DNA from: a virus
DNA length: 57,775 nucleotides
Direction: 5' to 3' (one strand)
Virus record (IMG/VR): IMGVR_UViG_3300033996_000257
Location: 1-57,775 of that record
The notes beneath the pieces were generated by a model that was not told where the DNA came from, ran no database searches, and saw only the letters and a program-made list of their open reading frames with translations. Position 1 is the stretch's first letter. Every line of letters starts with the position of its first letter. The position numbers and the translations under genes were made by a program. Below, piece by piece: positions 39,875-48,105 of the stretch.

Positions 39875-39885
39875 GTCTTACTCCG

Positions 39886-41310
39886 TCAGGCGGTACGCTG
39901 CCACATGTAAACAACAATGTATGGCTGCAAGTTTGCGTTTGTTCCTGACACGCCAGATGATGTGACCGATGTTGATGCGGTAATGCCTGTGGTTGCTGAA
40001 TTTGTGCTGAAGGGGTTGCCCGGGTTTGAGTTTGAGAACATACCGTTTGCAGTCGTGCCGCCAGCATAGTTAACAGCAGTGGTGTGGAAGTGACCCGGAT
40101 CAGTAATTGAGGTGCTTGCCGTGTGAGTATGGCTAACAACAACTGCATCTGCGCTACCGCCTGTTGCGCCAGCAGAGAAACCGCCGCCGTTACCAATGAG
40201 CGTTCTGCCTGCGGCAAAGGCTGTCCATGTACCAAAGCCAAGGGACGTGCCGGGGTTGGTTGCAGATGTGCTGGAGTAGATTGCCCCAACAGGAAACAAC
40301 AAATTACCAACAAGCGTTGCAATTGCCGAAGCAGTGGTTACGCCTGTACCGCCTGAAGCCACTGCCAAAGTTGCAGACAGGCCAGCCGCTGTTCCAGTTG
40401 TATTTTGATTCAGCGTGGGGAATGTGCAGTTGGCGAGGTTGCCAGAGGCTGGCGTACCGAGCGCAGGAGCTGTCAGCACTGGGCTGGTCAAGGTCTTGTT
40501 AGTTAAAGTTTCCGAACCCGCCAAGGTCGCCAATGTGCCGGTTGTAGGCAATGTAATAGAAGTAGTGGCAGTTGAAGTCAGTGTTGTCGCAAACGCACCC
40601 GATGTGGTCAATGCCCCCGCAGTAGACACGTTTCCGCCAAGCGTAATTGTCCGACCGGTATTCGCTACGCCTGTACCGCCGTTTGCGCCGGGCAAAACAC
40701 CTGTGATGTCGCTGGTGCTGATGTCAACTTGATCCCAGCTTGTGTTTGTGCCGTCGGATTTCAGATACTTCCCGTTGGCGCTTCCTTGGCTCGGGGCCAA
40801 AGCATTGAAAGCCGTGTTGGCTGTAGTTTGCCCGGTGCCGCCGTTGGCAATAGCCAAAGTTCCAGTTAAATTTTGAGCTTGCAGCTCATTAAAGTTTGTG
40901 CCGTCAGACCACACCATGACTTTTGCGCCATTGGTCACCGTGACGCCTGTGCCCGCTGCGGTGGTGTTACCAATCACAGTCGAGTTGTAGAGGATCATCG
41001 AGTAACCGCTGTTGTTGTACACGATGTACTGCTTGGGCACCGGGGGAGCATAGACGTTGAACGCCGCGCCGGTAGTTGTTGTGAAGCGCAGCATGGCGTA
41101 CACAGACTGGTTCAATGCCGCAGTTGTGGTCGGGCCGTTCAAATAAGTCAGAGCTTGGCTGGCACTTGTGACACTGACGGTCTGATACCCGGCAATAGCG
41201 ACATCAAAAATGTTTGAAAAGTTGCCGTTTGTGGTTGCCCCCCACGCACCGGCTTGGTCTCCTGAACCAACTAACTCTACCCGAAGGCTGTTTGAATATG
41301 TGCTGCTCAT
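39886..41310 (-). CDS. Tail fibre / collar-type receptor protein (474 aa)
   Basis: The N-terminus MSSTYSNSLRVELVGSGDQAGAWGATTNGNFSNIF is a known virion-attachment pattern of phage fibres. The shaft consists of Gly/Thr-rich repeats (NGGTGQTTANTAFNAL, LTSPVLTAPALGTP). The C-terminus (PVGAIYSSTSATNPG, FGTWTAFAAGRTLIG, SHTHTASTSITDPGHFH) resembles the tail-collar domain, with histidine residues that in related fibres bind metal. It likely binds the host receptor. Confidence 0.82.
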   Translation of the reverse strand: MSSTYSNSLRVELVGSGDQAGAWGATTNGNFSNIFDVAIAGYQTVSVTSASQALTYLNGPTTTAALNQSVYAMLRFTTTTGAAFNVYAPPVPKQYIVYNNSGYSMILYNSTVIGNTTAAGTGVTVTNGAKVMVWSDGTNFNELQAQNLTGTLAIANGGTGQTTANTAFNALAPSQGSANGKYLKSDGTNTSWDQVDISTSDITGVLPGANGGTGVANTGRTITLGGNVSTAGALTTSGAFATTLTSTATTSITLPTTGTLATLAGSETLTNKTLTSPVLTAPALGTPASGNLANCTFPTLNQNTTGTAAGLSATLAVASGGTGVTTASAIATLVGNLLFPVGAIYSSTSATNPGTSLGFGTWTAFAAGRTLIGNGGGFSAGATGGSADAVVVSHTHTASTSITDPGHFHTTAVNYAGGTTANGMFSNSNPGNPFSTNSATTGITASTSVTSSGVSGTNANLQPYIVVYMWQRTA

Positions 41311-41328
41311 AGCGTGTCCTTGATTGGG

Positions 41329-41700
41329 TTACGGCTTTACGGGCCATTCAATGGTTGAAGGAAATCCAAGTTGTTGAGGCACATCTCGCAACGCTTGGCG
41401 GTATGCGCCCCACTCAAGCGCTTTGGCACTACCCATTGCTGCTTGTGCATCTGCTAATTGTGACCAGTCTGATTCTGCCAAAAGACGGTCACGAGTAAAC
41501 CGCGCCTGTTCAGCAAGCTCAGTATCGCTTAAAGGTTCTGGGGCTACATACACCCAAGCGCCGTTTTCCCACTGATGGTTGGCATCTGGCCGCAAAGGTA
41601 CGGAAATAGTCCCTTCTGGATAGGAGTCCAATATTTCTTGGGGTACTTCACTGATTGCTTGCCAGTACCCTTGTTCTGGATGATAAAAACCGTACTCCAT
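41329..41700 (-). CDS. Tail fibre assembly chaperone
   Basis: The 123-residue protein ends with TRDRLLAESDWSQLADAQ, then EWGAYRQALRDVPQQLGFP and IEWPVKP, the signature of phage tail assembly chaperones (Phage_tail_APC/XkdW-like). The N-terminal part is a small beta-rich domain (YGFYHPEQGYWQA). It lies between two tail fibre genes and starts by TAATG overlap with the upstream fibre, consistent with folding or trimerising those fibres. Confidence 0.85.
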   Translation of the reverse strand: MEYGFYHPEQGYWQAISEVPQEILDSYPEGTISVPLRPDANHQWENGAWVYVAPEPLSDTELAEQARFTRDRLLAESDWSQLADAQAAMGSAKALEWGAYRQALRDVPQQLGFPSTIEWPVKP

Positions 41701-44288
41701 TATCTTAACTCCGACACGAATTGAATACTTCCTGTACCTTGATAGTAGTGACTAGCAGGGACAACAAGAGTTACGTTGTATTGTTCGTACTGGCCTGCTC
41801 CGCCAGCGTTGTTTGCAGCAACGGTAATGAAGGATGACGTACTTGTTCCAACGTAAACACGGTTCTGACTTCCTTGCATGTTCCAAATAACAACTATTAC
41901 TCGACCTGTTGTATTTTGATACCACGTACCAGCCGCCCGTGACACGGTTTGCCAAGTTTGCCCAACACCCACACCTAAATTTTGCCCGGACAAAAATGTA
42001 GCTATTGCCGCTGCTGTACCTGAACGGTAGTAGTTATCCCCCGCCTTGACCATAACAGCGGAGACACCAGAACTTTGCGAGTTGTCGGTTGAGTTGAAAT
42101 AGTTGTTGAAGATGTAGCCGTTCGCATCAGTAGCAACGAGCCGATTGCCCACAATTGATGCCGTTGGCGTAAAGCCGTTAACGTTTGTGGTAGTGACGCT
42201 GCCTGAAAAATACGCGCTGCCGTTGCTAGTACAAAGCGCCCACTTTGGGGTGCCCGCCTCAAGACCAACGAAAGCCCACTGATCTGAAGGAATTCCCGCG
42301 ACGTTGCCCATTGGCCTTCCCGGGCCAGAGAAAGCATAGGCAACGCCGTACATGTTGTTGTAGCTTGTGGAAGTGGGAACGTAGACTCCACCAATACTGT
42401 AGATTACGCCCGTTGTGGAGATGCTTTCTGCGGAGGAGTAATCACCATTCAAATATCCTTGACCTGCGGCGGTGCGCTTGATTGCCCCAGCCACTGTCAA
42501 TGAACTGCGAAGAATATTTACAGCGCCATTGTGGTCAATGCTGATCGCCGTTTTTGCTCCAGTTGCATAACTGTCGGTTGTGGCAATGTACATCTTGGTT
42601 CCGTAAGCACCAGAACCTTGAACATAAATACCTGCTTGTGAGTTTGTACTTGTTGTACCGCCGTTCCATGTGATACCAGAGGCAAAATCTGCCGTAGTTT
42701 GCCCGTTGAAATGGATGCCGTAAGTGCCAAGTCCGGGAGTTGTTACGTTAAAAGCTGCTTGATATGCGGATTGAATACCGCTGGCCGCTGTTGCAGTTAC
42801 CGCTATTGCTGTTGTTGCAGTCGTTGCATTGCCAGTTGTATTTCCCGTGCCGCCATTGGCTACTGGGAGCGTTCCGCTGACATGCGTAGCCAAACCAATC
42901 TTGCCCCAGCTTGGAGCCGCAGCCACGCCGCCTGAGATCAGAGCGTTGCCAACAGCTACATCCGCGAGCTTGGCCAGAGATGTAGTCGTATCTGCGTATA
43001 GCAAATCTCCCACAGCGTAAGAGGACTGACCAGTACCACCATAAACAGCACCAATAGCTGTAGCGTTCCAAGTACCAGCAGTAAGAGTACCGACTCCAGT
43101 AACGCCCGTGTAGCTGCCAGACAGCCGAGAAGTGCCCAACGTACCAGAAGTAATGTTTGAAGCATCAGTTGTGTCCGTTGTTGCTGAAGCTGCCAAGCCT
43201 GAAACTGCCGCCGAAGAAATAGCAATACCTGTATTTGTGACCGATGTAACTTGGCCCTGCGCGTTGGTGACGAATACCGGGACGTTAGAGGCGGAGCCAT
43301 ACGTACCCGCCGTACCAGTGTTGGCAATATTGAATGTGTAGGACGGGGACTCACTCAGTCCTGTCCCTGCGGTATAGGTGATAGGGGCGGAAAACTGCTG
43401 GAAAATAATCGGTGTTGTGCCAATCGTTATGGGAGGAGCAGTCTGCTGTACCCAAGCGGTATTGACGTTAGCAGTTCCGCTGGTCACTAAGAAAAAGTCA
43501 CCCTCGTCAATCTGGTCAACGCCGGTTCCAACAGTATCCATGTCTGTTGATCGGGTCAGAATAAACGGCGCACCCGGCGATGAATTGCCCGCTTGAGTAA
43601 GCGTGTAAACGCCGTTGTGCGCTCCGTTTGCTTGATTCTTAATCAGAATCCGTGTTCCATCATCCGTGGGCGAAGTAAACGTATGGCCATCAACCGTCAA
43701 AGCGCCGTTAGCGTCTCCAGTCAGCGTGGCTCCTACCCCAGATGTGCCGTTGTTGTATGTACAGGCAGGTAACGCTGCGGTAGTTGCGTAGCCCACAGCT
43801 TCATGGAAGTGAATGCCGGATGCGATGGCGTCAGCGTATTCTTTGTTGACAATGTCGGTGTTGTTTACCGGGGTTGTGGTAATTGTGCCGGACGTGATAT
43901 TCGCAGTCGTGATGTTTGCAGTGCTTGCGCCCAGTGTGCCAATATCTAAAAGGGTTACAGCAGACCCTGCTGCATCTAAATACACCGCCCTTTCCGCTGG
44001 GTATGTACAAAACACATTTTTTGTTCCGGCGGCAAAATCAACCAAGCTGCCGGAATTGCTAGACTCAAAAACAGTGGTACGGCTTAATGTTGTGCCCGAA
44101 GCTGTGTATGTACCAACACCTACTTCCCAACTCCCCGTACCCGGGTCTGTAATTGCGTAATATGTGACGTTGCCGTCGCCAATAATTGCAAAAGTTTGAA
44201 AACCAAAAACCGCACCGTTAAGAGTCAGTGTTCCAGTGCCAGTTGTAGTGGTGGTTTCTTGAACTCTATCTTTGACTACGAGTGCCAT
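41700..44288 (-). CDS. Large tail fibre protein (862 aa)
   Basis: The protein is Thr/Gly/Ala/Ser-rich. The N-terminal domain (VVKDRVQETTTTTGTGTLTL, then TYYAITDPGTGSWEVGVGTY) is a common virion-attachment module. A KEYADAIASGIHFHEAVGYAT block follows and is widespread in phage fibres. The shaft repeats short TGN/TSG units and GGTGQSSYAVGDLLYAD modules, and a different C-terminal domain forms the tip. It may be the main side fibre, with its chaperone encoded just downstream. Confidence 0.82.
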   Translation of the reverse strand: MALVVKDRVQETTTTTGTGTLTLNGAVFGFQTFAIIGDGNVTYYAITDPGTGSWEVGVGTYTASGTTLSRTTVFESSNSGSLVDFAAGTKNVFCTYPAERAVYLDAAGSAVTLLDIGTLGASTANITTANITSGTITTTPVNNTDIVNKEYADAIASGIHFHEAVGYATTAALPACTYNNGTSGVGATLTGDANGALTVDGHTFTSPTDDGTRILIKNQANGAHNGVYTLTQAGNSSPGAPFILTRSTDMDTVGTGVDQIDEGDFFLVTSGTANVNTAWVQQTAPPITIGTTPIIFQQFSAPITYTAGTGLSESPSYTFNIANTGTAGTYGSASNVPVFVTNAQGQVTSVTNTGIAISSAAVSGLAASATTDTTDASNITSGTLGTSRLSGSYTGVTGVGTLTAGTWNATAIGAVYGGTGQSSYAVGDLLYADTTTSLAKLADVAVGNALISGGVAAAPSWGKIGLATHVSGTLPVANGGTGNTTGNATTATTAIAVTATAASGIQSAYQAAFNVTTPGLGTYGIHFNGQTTADFASGITWNGGTTSTNSQAGIYVQGSGAYGTKMYIATTDSYATGAKTAISIDHNGAVNILRSSLTVAGAIKRTAAGQGYLNGDYSSAESISTTGVIYSIGGVYVPTSTSYNNMYGVAYAFSGPGRPMGNVAGIPSDQWAFVGLEAGTPKWALCTSNGSAYFSGSVTTTNVNGFTPTASIVGNRLVATDANGYIFNNYFNSTDNSQSSGVSAVMVKAGDNYYRSGTAAAIATFLSGQNLGVGVGQTWQTVSRAAGTWYQNTTGRVIVVIWNMQGSQNRVYVGTSTSSFITVAANNAGGAGQYEQYNVTLVVPASHYYQGTGSIQFVSELR

Positions 44289-44292
44289 TTGC

Positions 44293-45516
44293 TCAACCCT
44301 GCGTTTTAATTACTTGCCATGTGTCAGTTTGACCGTCGTAGATGACTGTCCAACCAGCATTCTGGGCAGAATTGATGTCTTGCCAGCCGTTGGTCTGGGC
44401 TGTTCCAATCGTAGCCCAAGTCGTTGTCTGGGAAGCATTAATGTTGCCCCAATCTGCTGTTTGCGCATCGTTGATGATCTCCCAAAGCAGCCGTGCAATG
44501 ATCTGATCTGCGGCCACCGCACCTTCAGTAATGGTAGCAAAAAAGACCGCACTTGCAAAGACCGCATCTAACACCTGCGCCGTTTCGCTGACGGAGGCAT
44601 TAAAGGTGGAGGGGGCCACCAAAGTACTGTCGGAGCCAGCCGCAGCCTCAGAAACCGCAACACCAAACCCGGCGGCTGCGCTGGGTGTGTCCAGACCAGA
44701 AATAAGCTCGGCCACTGCGGCATTGAAATCTGCGTTTGAAGACGGTGTGTCCAGCCCTTGCGCCATCTCCGCAATAAACACCGCGTACACAAGACCTCCT
44801 AAAACCGTTTCAAAGGCTTGGGCAGTCTCGGTTATGGCCGCTGCAAAGTCAACCAAGGCAGACGCAACATCCCGCGCCGTTGCAGCTTCGGCTATGGCGG
44901 CGGCAAAATCCACCAACGCTGATGTGGCATCTGAGGCGGTTGCGGCTTCGGCTAGGGCTGCTGCAAAGTCAACCAAACTGGAAACCGTCTCCGAACCTGA
45001 ACTTTGTTCGGCAATTACTGCGTTGAAATTTGAAGCAGCTACGGCTACGCTATCGGCCCCAGTGGCGGTTTCCAAAATACTGCCTTGGAAGTCTGCGCTG
45101 GAAGCTACCGCATCCGCCCCGACAGCTTGCTCTTGGACATCTGCTATGAAGTCAACAAGTGCTGTTGTGTCATCCACGGCCACCGCAGTCTCAGTGATGT
45201 CCGCCAAGAAATCCGCGAGGGTTGATACCGCGTCTTCAGCAGTCGCACTTTCTTGTATATCGCAGGCGTAAATCGGTAGTGAAGATACAGTTTCACTACC
45301 CTGCGCAAACTCGTCAATTATTGTTGTAAATATGGACGGGGCAACTAGTACCGTTTCTGATGCCGTCGATGTTTCCGCAAGGGCAGACTGAAATATTGCA
45401 AGTACCGCTGCTAGATCAGCGGCTGTTGCCGATTCACTAATAGAACTATCAAGCACTTGCCCCCCTGCTGGCAATGCAGCATAGGGGGTTTCAGCAAATG
45501 CGGATGTTCCAAACAC
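44293..45516 (-). CDS. Repeat-built virion protein (407 aa)
   Basis: Residues 28-350 consist of about sixteen tandem units of 20-21 residues with pattern E-x-A-x-A-x-D-x-x-x-S-x-x-x-D-F-x-A-x-I, for example EAATASDATSALVDFAAAIA. Residues 351-407 are five 11-residue units with Q-x-x-x-W-x-x-I, such as AQTNGWQDINS. Neither type contains an enzyme motif. Such regular units should form a rod or solenoid. The gene lies between adaptor genes and tail fibres, so it is probably a virion fibre or spacer. Confidence 0.75.
   Translation of the reverse strand: MFGTSAFAETPYAALPAGGQVLDSSISESATAADLAAVLAIFQSALAETSTASETVLVAPSIFTTIIDEFAQGSETVSSLPIYACDIQESATAEDAVSTLADFLADITETAVAVDDTTALVDFIADVQEQAVGADAVASSADFQGSILETATGADSVAVAASNFNAVIAEQSSGSETVSSLVDFAAALAEAATASDATSALVDFAAAIAEAATARDVASALVDFAAAITETAQAFETVLGGLVYAVFIAEMAQGLDTPSSNADFNAAVAELISGLDTPSAAAGFGVAVSEAAAGSDSTLVAPSTFNASVSETAQVLDAVFASAVFFATITEGAVAADQIIARLLWEIINDAQTADWGNINASQTTTWATIGTAQTNGWQDINSAQNAGWTVIYDGQTDTWQVIKTQG
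44296..44466 (-). repeat. Tandem 33-base coding repeats (Trp repeats)
   Basis: Five consecutive units of about 33 bases encode the 11-residue pattern with invariant Gln and Trp at the C-terminus of the repeat protein. They are more diverged from each other than the 60-base units. Confidence 0.75.
44467..45435 (-). repeat. Tandem 60-base coding repeats
   Basis: About sixteen imperfect units of 60-63 bases encode the 20-residue repeats of the 407-residue protein. The most similar neighbours, near 44835-45000, differ at only a few positions, suggesting recent duplication. The unit number could change by recombination. Confidence 0.8.
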
Positions 45517-45519
45517 TCA

Positions 45520-46095
45520 TCAAGCAGCGTCGAGGCTGAACGTGTAGGTCACATTCAAGGTGTCGCCAGACACAACGGTACGGTCGCCGGGAGACTGGAA
45601 GTCCGATTCAGAGAACAACACGCCGGACGTGCCGCTCGACACGGTACACAGGAATGCGCCAGCAATTACGCCACCTGCACCAGAAATGGCGAAAGAGGAA
45701 GGGGATGCTGAGTTGCTGATGACGGACGGGTCTGCGGTTGTAGCTGTACCAAATGTCACGGCCTTGCGTGAACCCGCGTAATCGGTGTACTCAGTCCATG
45801 CTTTGGAGGCCAGAGTATCAGCGGCGGCAAAGGTTGTACCTGAGCCGGGGCCAGTAATCAGGCCAAGAAAGAACGCAGCAGTGTAGGCAGAGCCTTTAAA
45901 AAACTCGGTGTTCATTTCTTGCAAGCCCTCGTTAACCACAAGGTTGTGCTCGGAAGTTTTCCACTTCAGGTTGCCGTCTTTGTCAAGGCACTCGACATGG
46001 AATACGCCGCCTGCACGAGCGCCAGAGTCAGCTCCAGTACGAGCGACAAGACCCGCGCTTACGGTGTCTGTTGAAGTTGCTTTTTCGTTAAACAT
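45520..46095 (-). CDS. Conserved late structural protein (191 aa)
   Basis: The product begins MFNEKATSTDTVSAGLVARTGADSGARAGGVFHVECLDKDGNLKW and includes HNLVVNEGLQEMNTEFF, a pattern known from phage structural proteins of unclear position in the virion. The rest is Ser/Thr/Gly-rich and beta-rich, ending VTYTFSLDAA. It lies between the adaptor-type gene and the repeat protein. A tail or head surface role is likely but not shown. Confidence 0.65.
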   Translation of the reverse strand: MFNEKATSTDTVSAGLVARTGADSGARAGGVFHVECLDKDGNLKWKTSEHNLVVNEGLQEMNTEFFKGSAYTAAFFLGLITGPGSGTTFAAADTLASKAWTEYTDYAGSRKAVTFGTATTADPSVISNSASPSSFAISGAGGVIAGAFLCTVSSGTSGVLFSESDFQSPGDRTVVSGDTLNVTYTFSLDAA

Positions 46096-46104
46096 AGTCG
46101 CTCC

Positions 46105-46545
46105 TTATGCGATGCGGATGATTGCGGTTGTATCAGTGGCCGCAGGAAACTGCACCACAAATGTGTTGGCTGAAGTCTTGTCTGCGCCAAAGTCCAACAC
46201 GCAGACTGCGGGGTTGGTTGTGCCATTTGCCTTGTAGATCAGTGCGCCACGAGCTGTGAACGCACCAGTCCATGAGGCATTGGCAAAGGACAAGTATGCG
46301 GTTGTGTTAGGGGGATTGCCTGTAGTGGGGACTTGATTGATTACCAGAATCTCGCCACCTGCTGTATACCCAGAAGCCACAACTTCGCCCGTAGACGTAT
46401 AAGCTGCGGTAGCCGCATCAAGCGTGGCTGCATTGGTGTAGAGCGCAATTTTAAAAACGTCCGTTGTGCCTGTGCCGAAATCGTACAAGCCTTCCAGCAG
46501 GCCAGTGCGAAACACGTTGCAGGTGTAGTTGCCGGTAAAAGCCAT
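46105..46545 (-). CDS. Conserved late structural protein (146 aa)
   Basis: ATG 46545 gives MAFTGNYTCNVFRTGLLEGLYDFG; a TTG three bases upstream is less likely. The sequence is beta-rich, with FKIALYTNAATLDAATAAYT and a C-terminal VVQFPAATDTTAIIRIA. Proteins with the TDVFKIALYT pattern are common in phage virion regions next to adaptor genes. It begins exactly at the end of the adaptor gene, suggesting coupling. Its precise place in the particle is unknown. Confidence 0.65.
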   Translation of the reverse strand: MAFTGNYTCNVFRTGLLEGLYDFGTGTTDVFKIALYTNAATLDAATAAYTSTGEVVASGYTAGGEILVINQVPTTGNPPNTTAYLSFANASWTGAFTARGALIYKANGTTNPAVCVLDFGADKTSANTFVVQFPAATDTTAIIRIA

Positions 46546-47276
46546 CAACGCACCCCATTATTCTGAGGAAGCGGCGCTTCTCTGTACTGGCCACTTCGGT
46601 ACGCGTCGCTGCGCTCCAGACCATCGCCCAGACGTTTGGCCATTCCAAGTGCTTCCATGTATTTCTGGTTGTAGCCAGCAATAACATCTGGCTCACCCTT
46701 CATGAAGGTGTAAGCCTCAACCAAGGAGCCGTACAACAACACAGAGTCAAAGTTGTCGCCCAACCAAGTTTGGCCTGATGCCGCAGTGGTGATGGATTCT
46801 GGATAGTAGTAATAGTGCAACTCAACGTCGTAAGCGGCATCAGGAGTTGGGCCAAGAATAAAGCTCAACTCGTTTGTGATTACAGGGCTTGGGTCGTTGG
46901 TAGTCGTTGGGCCAAACAGCGCGTAGTACTTGGGGATGGCTGTATCGGTTGGCTGTGGGTAGGCTTGGCGGATGAAGTTGACATCCTTGTTCAGCAAATA
47001 CTCGTACGCGCCTGTAGCATCAATGACTGCCAACGAATACGAAGACAAAAAGTCTGCTGGACACGACAAGTATTTATTACCGCTGGAGGTTATCCCCGTC
47101 ACGTTTTTGCGCAACGAGGGGAACTGAACCGTGTTGAAAATGCGCTGCTCAGCCTGCTCAATGAAGGTATTCAACTGCGTCTGGGGAGACACAGTTGAAT
47201 TGTCATACAGGTACGTTGCCGGGAACGTGTTCTCGGTGTACGACTGAATAGCGGCAATCAACTCGGTGTAGGTCAT
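46545..47276 (-). CDS. Head-tail adaptor protein (SU10-adaptor-like)
   Basis: The 243-residue protein has a helical N-terminus (ELIAAIQSYTENTFP, then LNTFIEQAEQRIFNTVQFPSLRKNV), strand-rich middle (KYLSCPADFLSSYSLAVID) and NKDVNFIRQAYP, all typical of the adaptor seen in SU10 and relatives, analogous to T7 gp11. It would sit between portal and tail. The C-terminal helices include LLYGSLVEAYTFMKGEPD. Position among connector genes supports the call. Confidence 0.8.
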   Translation of the reverse strand: MTYTELIAAIQSYTENTFPATYLYDNSTVSPQTQLNTFIEQAEQRIFNTVQFPSLRKNVTGITSSGNKYLSCPADFLSSYSLAVIDATGAYEYLLNKDVNFIRQAYPQPTDTAIPKYYALFGPTTTNDPSPVITNELSFILGPTPDAAYDVELHYYYYPESITTAASGQTWLGDNFDSVLLYGSLVEAYTFMKGEPDVIAGYNQKYMEALGMAKRLGDGLERSDAYRSGQYREAPLPQNNGVR

Positions 47277-47473
47277 GCCATTGGGCCCCTAGCCATTTTG
47301 CCTTTGGTCTGCGCTTTACCGCCGCGCACAACAATGCCGGAGGTTTTCATGGGCGGGTAGTCACCGCTGCGTACATTGGCCACAGAAACATTTGCTTCGC
47401 GCAGATATTCCTTATTTGGCTGGTTGTACACGTCAACGGTTGGGATTGTTTTGGGTTGGTTGTATTCAGCCAT
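47273..47473 (-). CDS. Small basic late protein with GG motif (66 aa)
   Basis: The product starts MAEYNQPKTIPTVDVYNQPN and ends GIVVRGGKAQTKGKMARGPMA. The C-terminal RGGKAxTKGxxARGPMA element recurs in small proteins of related metagenomic phages and is similar in style to the GG-containing tags of the small genes at 50.3-51.8 kb. It starts by a four-base overlap with the upstream frame's end region and lies directly before the adaptor gene. Likely a minor virion or assembly protein. Confidence 0.65.
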   Translation of the reverse strand: MAEYNQPKTIPTVDVYNQPNKEYLREANVSVANVRSGDYPPMKTSGIVVRGGKAQTKGKMARGPMA

Positions 47474-47474
47474 C

Positions 47475-47666
47475 TTAGCCTCCGCGACCAGAAGAACGCT
47501 GGTTCATGATCTTGGCCATGTTGCGACCATACTTCAGCATGTCGCTATTGGTCTTACCACCAGCCTTGAGCTTGGTGGGTTTTTTGCCGGGGTGCATGTT
47601 TTTTTCATGCTTGCCCACAGCAGATTTAATCATCTTTTTGTCTTGCGCTAAATCTTTCTTGTCCAT
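47475..47666 (-). CDS. Small very basic protein (63 aa)
   Basis: The sequence MDKKDLAQDKKMIKSAVGKHEKNMHPGKKPTKLKAGGKTNSDML is rich in Lys and His and includes an AGGK motif, ending NQRSSGRGG. It has the composition of a nucleic-acid-binding peptide. It is only one base from the next gene. The KxMIKxAVxKHExxMHPGKxPTKL pattern recurs in phage late regions; function unknown. Confidence 0.65.
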   Translation of the reverse strand: MDKKDLAQDKKMIKSAVGKHEKNMHPGKKPTKLKAGGKTNSDMLKYGRNMAKIMNQRSSGRGG

Positions 47667-47676
47667 GATCGACTCC

Positions 47677-48105
47677 TTATGTCGTTGCTACTGTAACTGT
47701 ACCAATTTCTACCGCAGAAACCAAGTCATTTGGGGTTAAACCTGCATCATTTGCCCGCGAGCCCCCAACTGGTGCCCAACCCCACTGAAATATCCGACTA
47801 CCGCCACCAACCACGCCTTGCGCATCAACACTTGGGCTGTTGGTCAGGACAACCTGCAAACCTGTGCGCCCAGAAACTTGGTAGCTCAGGTCGGGACGTG
47901 GGTCACGCACACCTTGGGGGTCATCCACCGGATACATGCCCAACTGCAATTGCGGCTGGTCAGGCTCCCAGCACTGGGGGCACACCTTCAGGTCATACGT
48001 CTTGGTCTTGACGACGAGCTTTTGCAAAACCGTCAGCTTGAACCGAAATCCACAGCGGTCGCACTCGGCAATCGAGTTTTTGCCAGAGGAAAACCTATTT
48101 CCCAT
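47677..48105 (-). CDS. Late protein with zinc ribbon (142 aa)
   Basis: The N-terminal part contains C-x2-C in ECDRCGFRF and VCPQCWEPDQPQ, a two-knuckle zinc ribbon. The C-terminal half is Gly/Ser/Val-rich and includes GVVGGGSRIFQWGWAPVGGSRAND, likely beta structure. The start overlaps the stop of the upstream adaptor-type gene. Similar zinc-ribbon proteins occur between adaptor genes in related phages, so it is probably a structural or assembly factor. Confidence 0.7.
   Translation of the reverse strand: MGNRFSSGKNSIAECDRCGFRFKLTVLQKLVVKTKTYDLKVCPQCWEPDQPQLQLGMYPVDDPQGVRDPRPDLSYQVSGRTGLQVVLTNSPSVDAQGVVGGGSRIFQWGWAPVGGSRANDAGLTPNDLVSAVEIGTVTVATT

Noticed and set aside
44467-45435. 60-base repeats as a CRISPR array
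   Set aside because: Units are contiguous, in frame and encode a continuous 20-residue protein repeat; there are no unique spacers.
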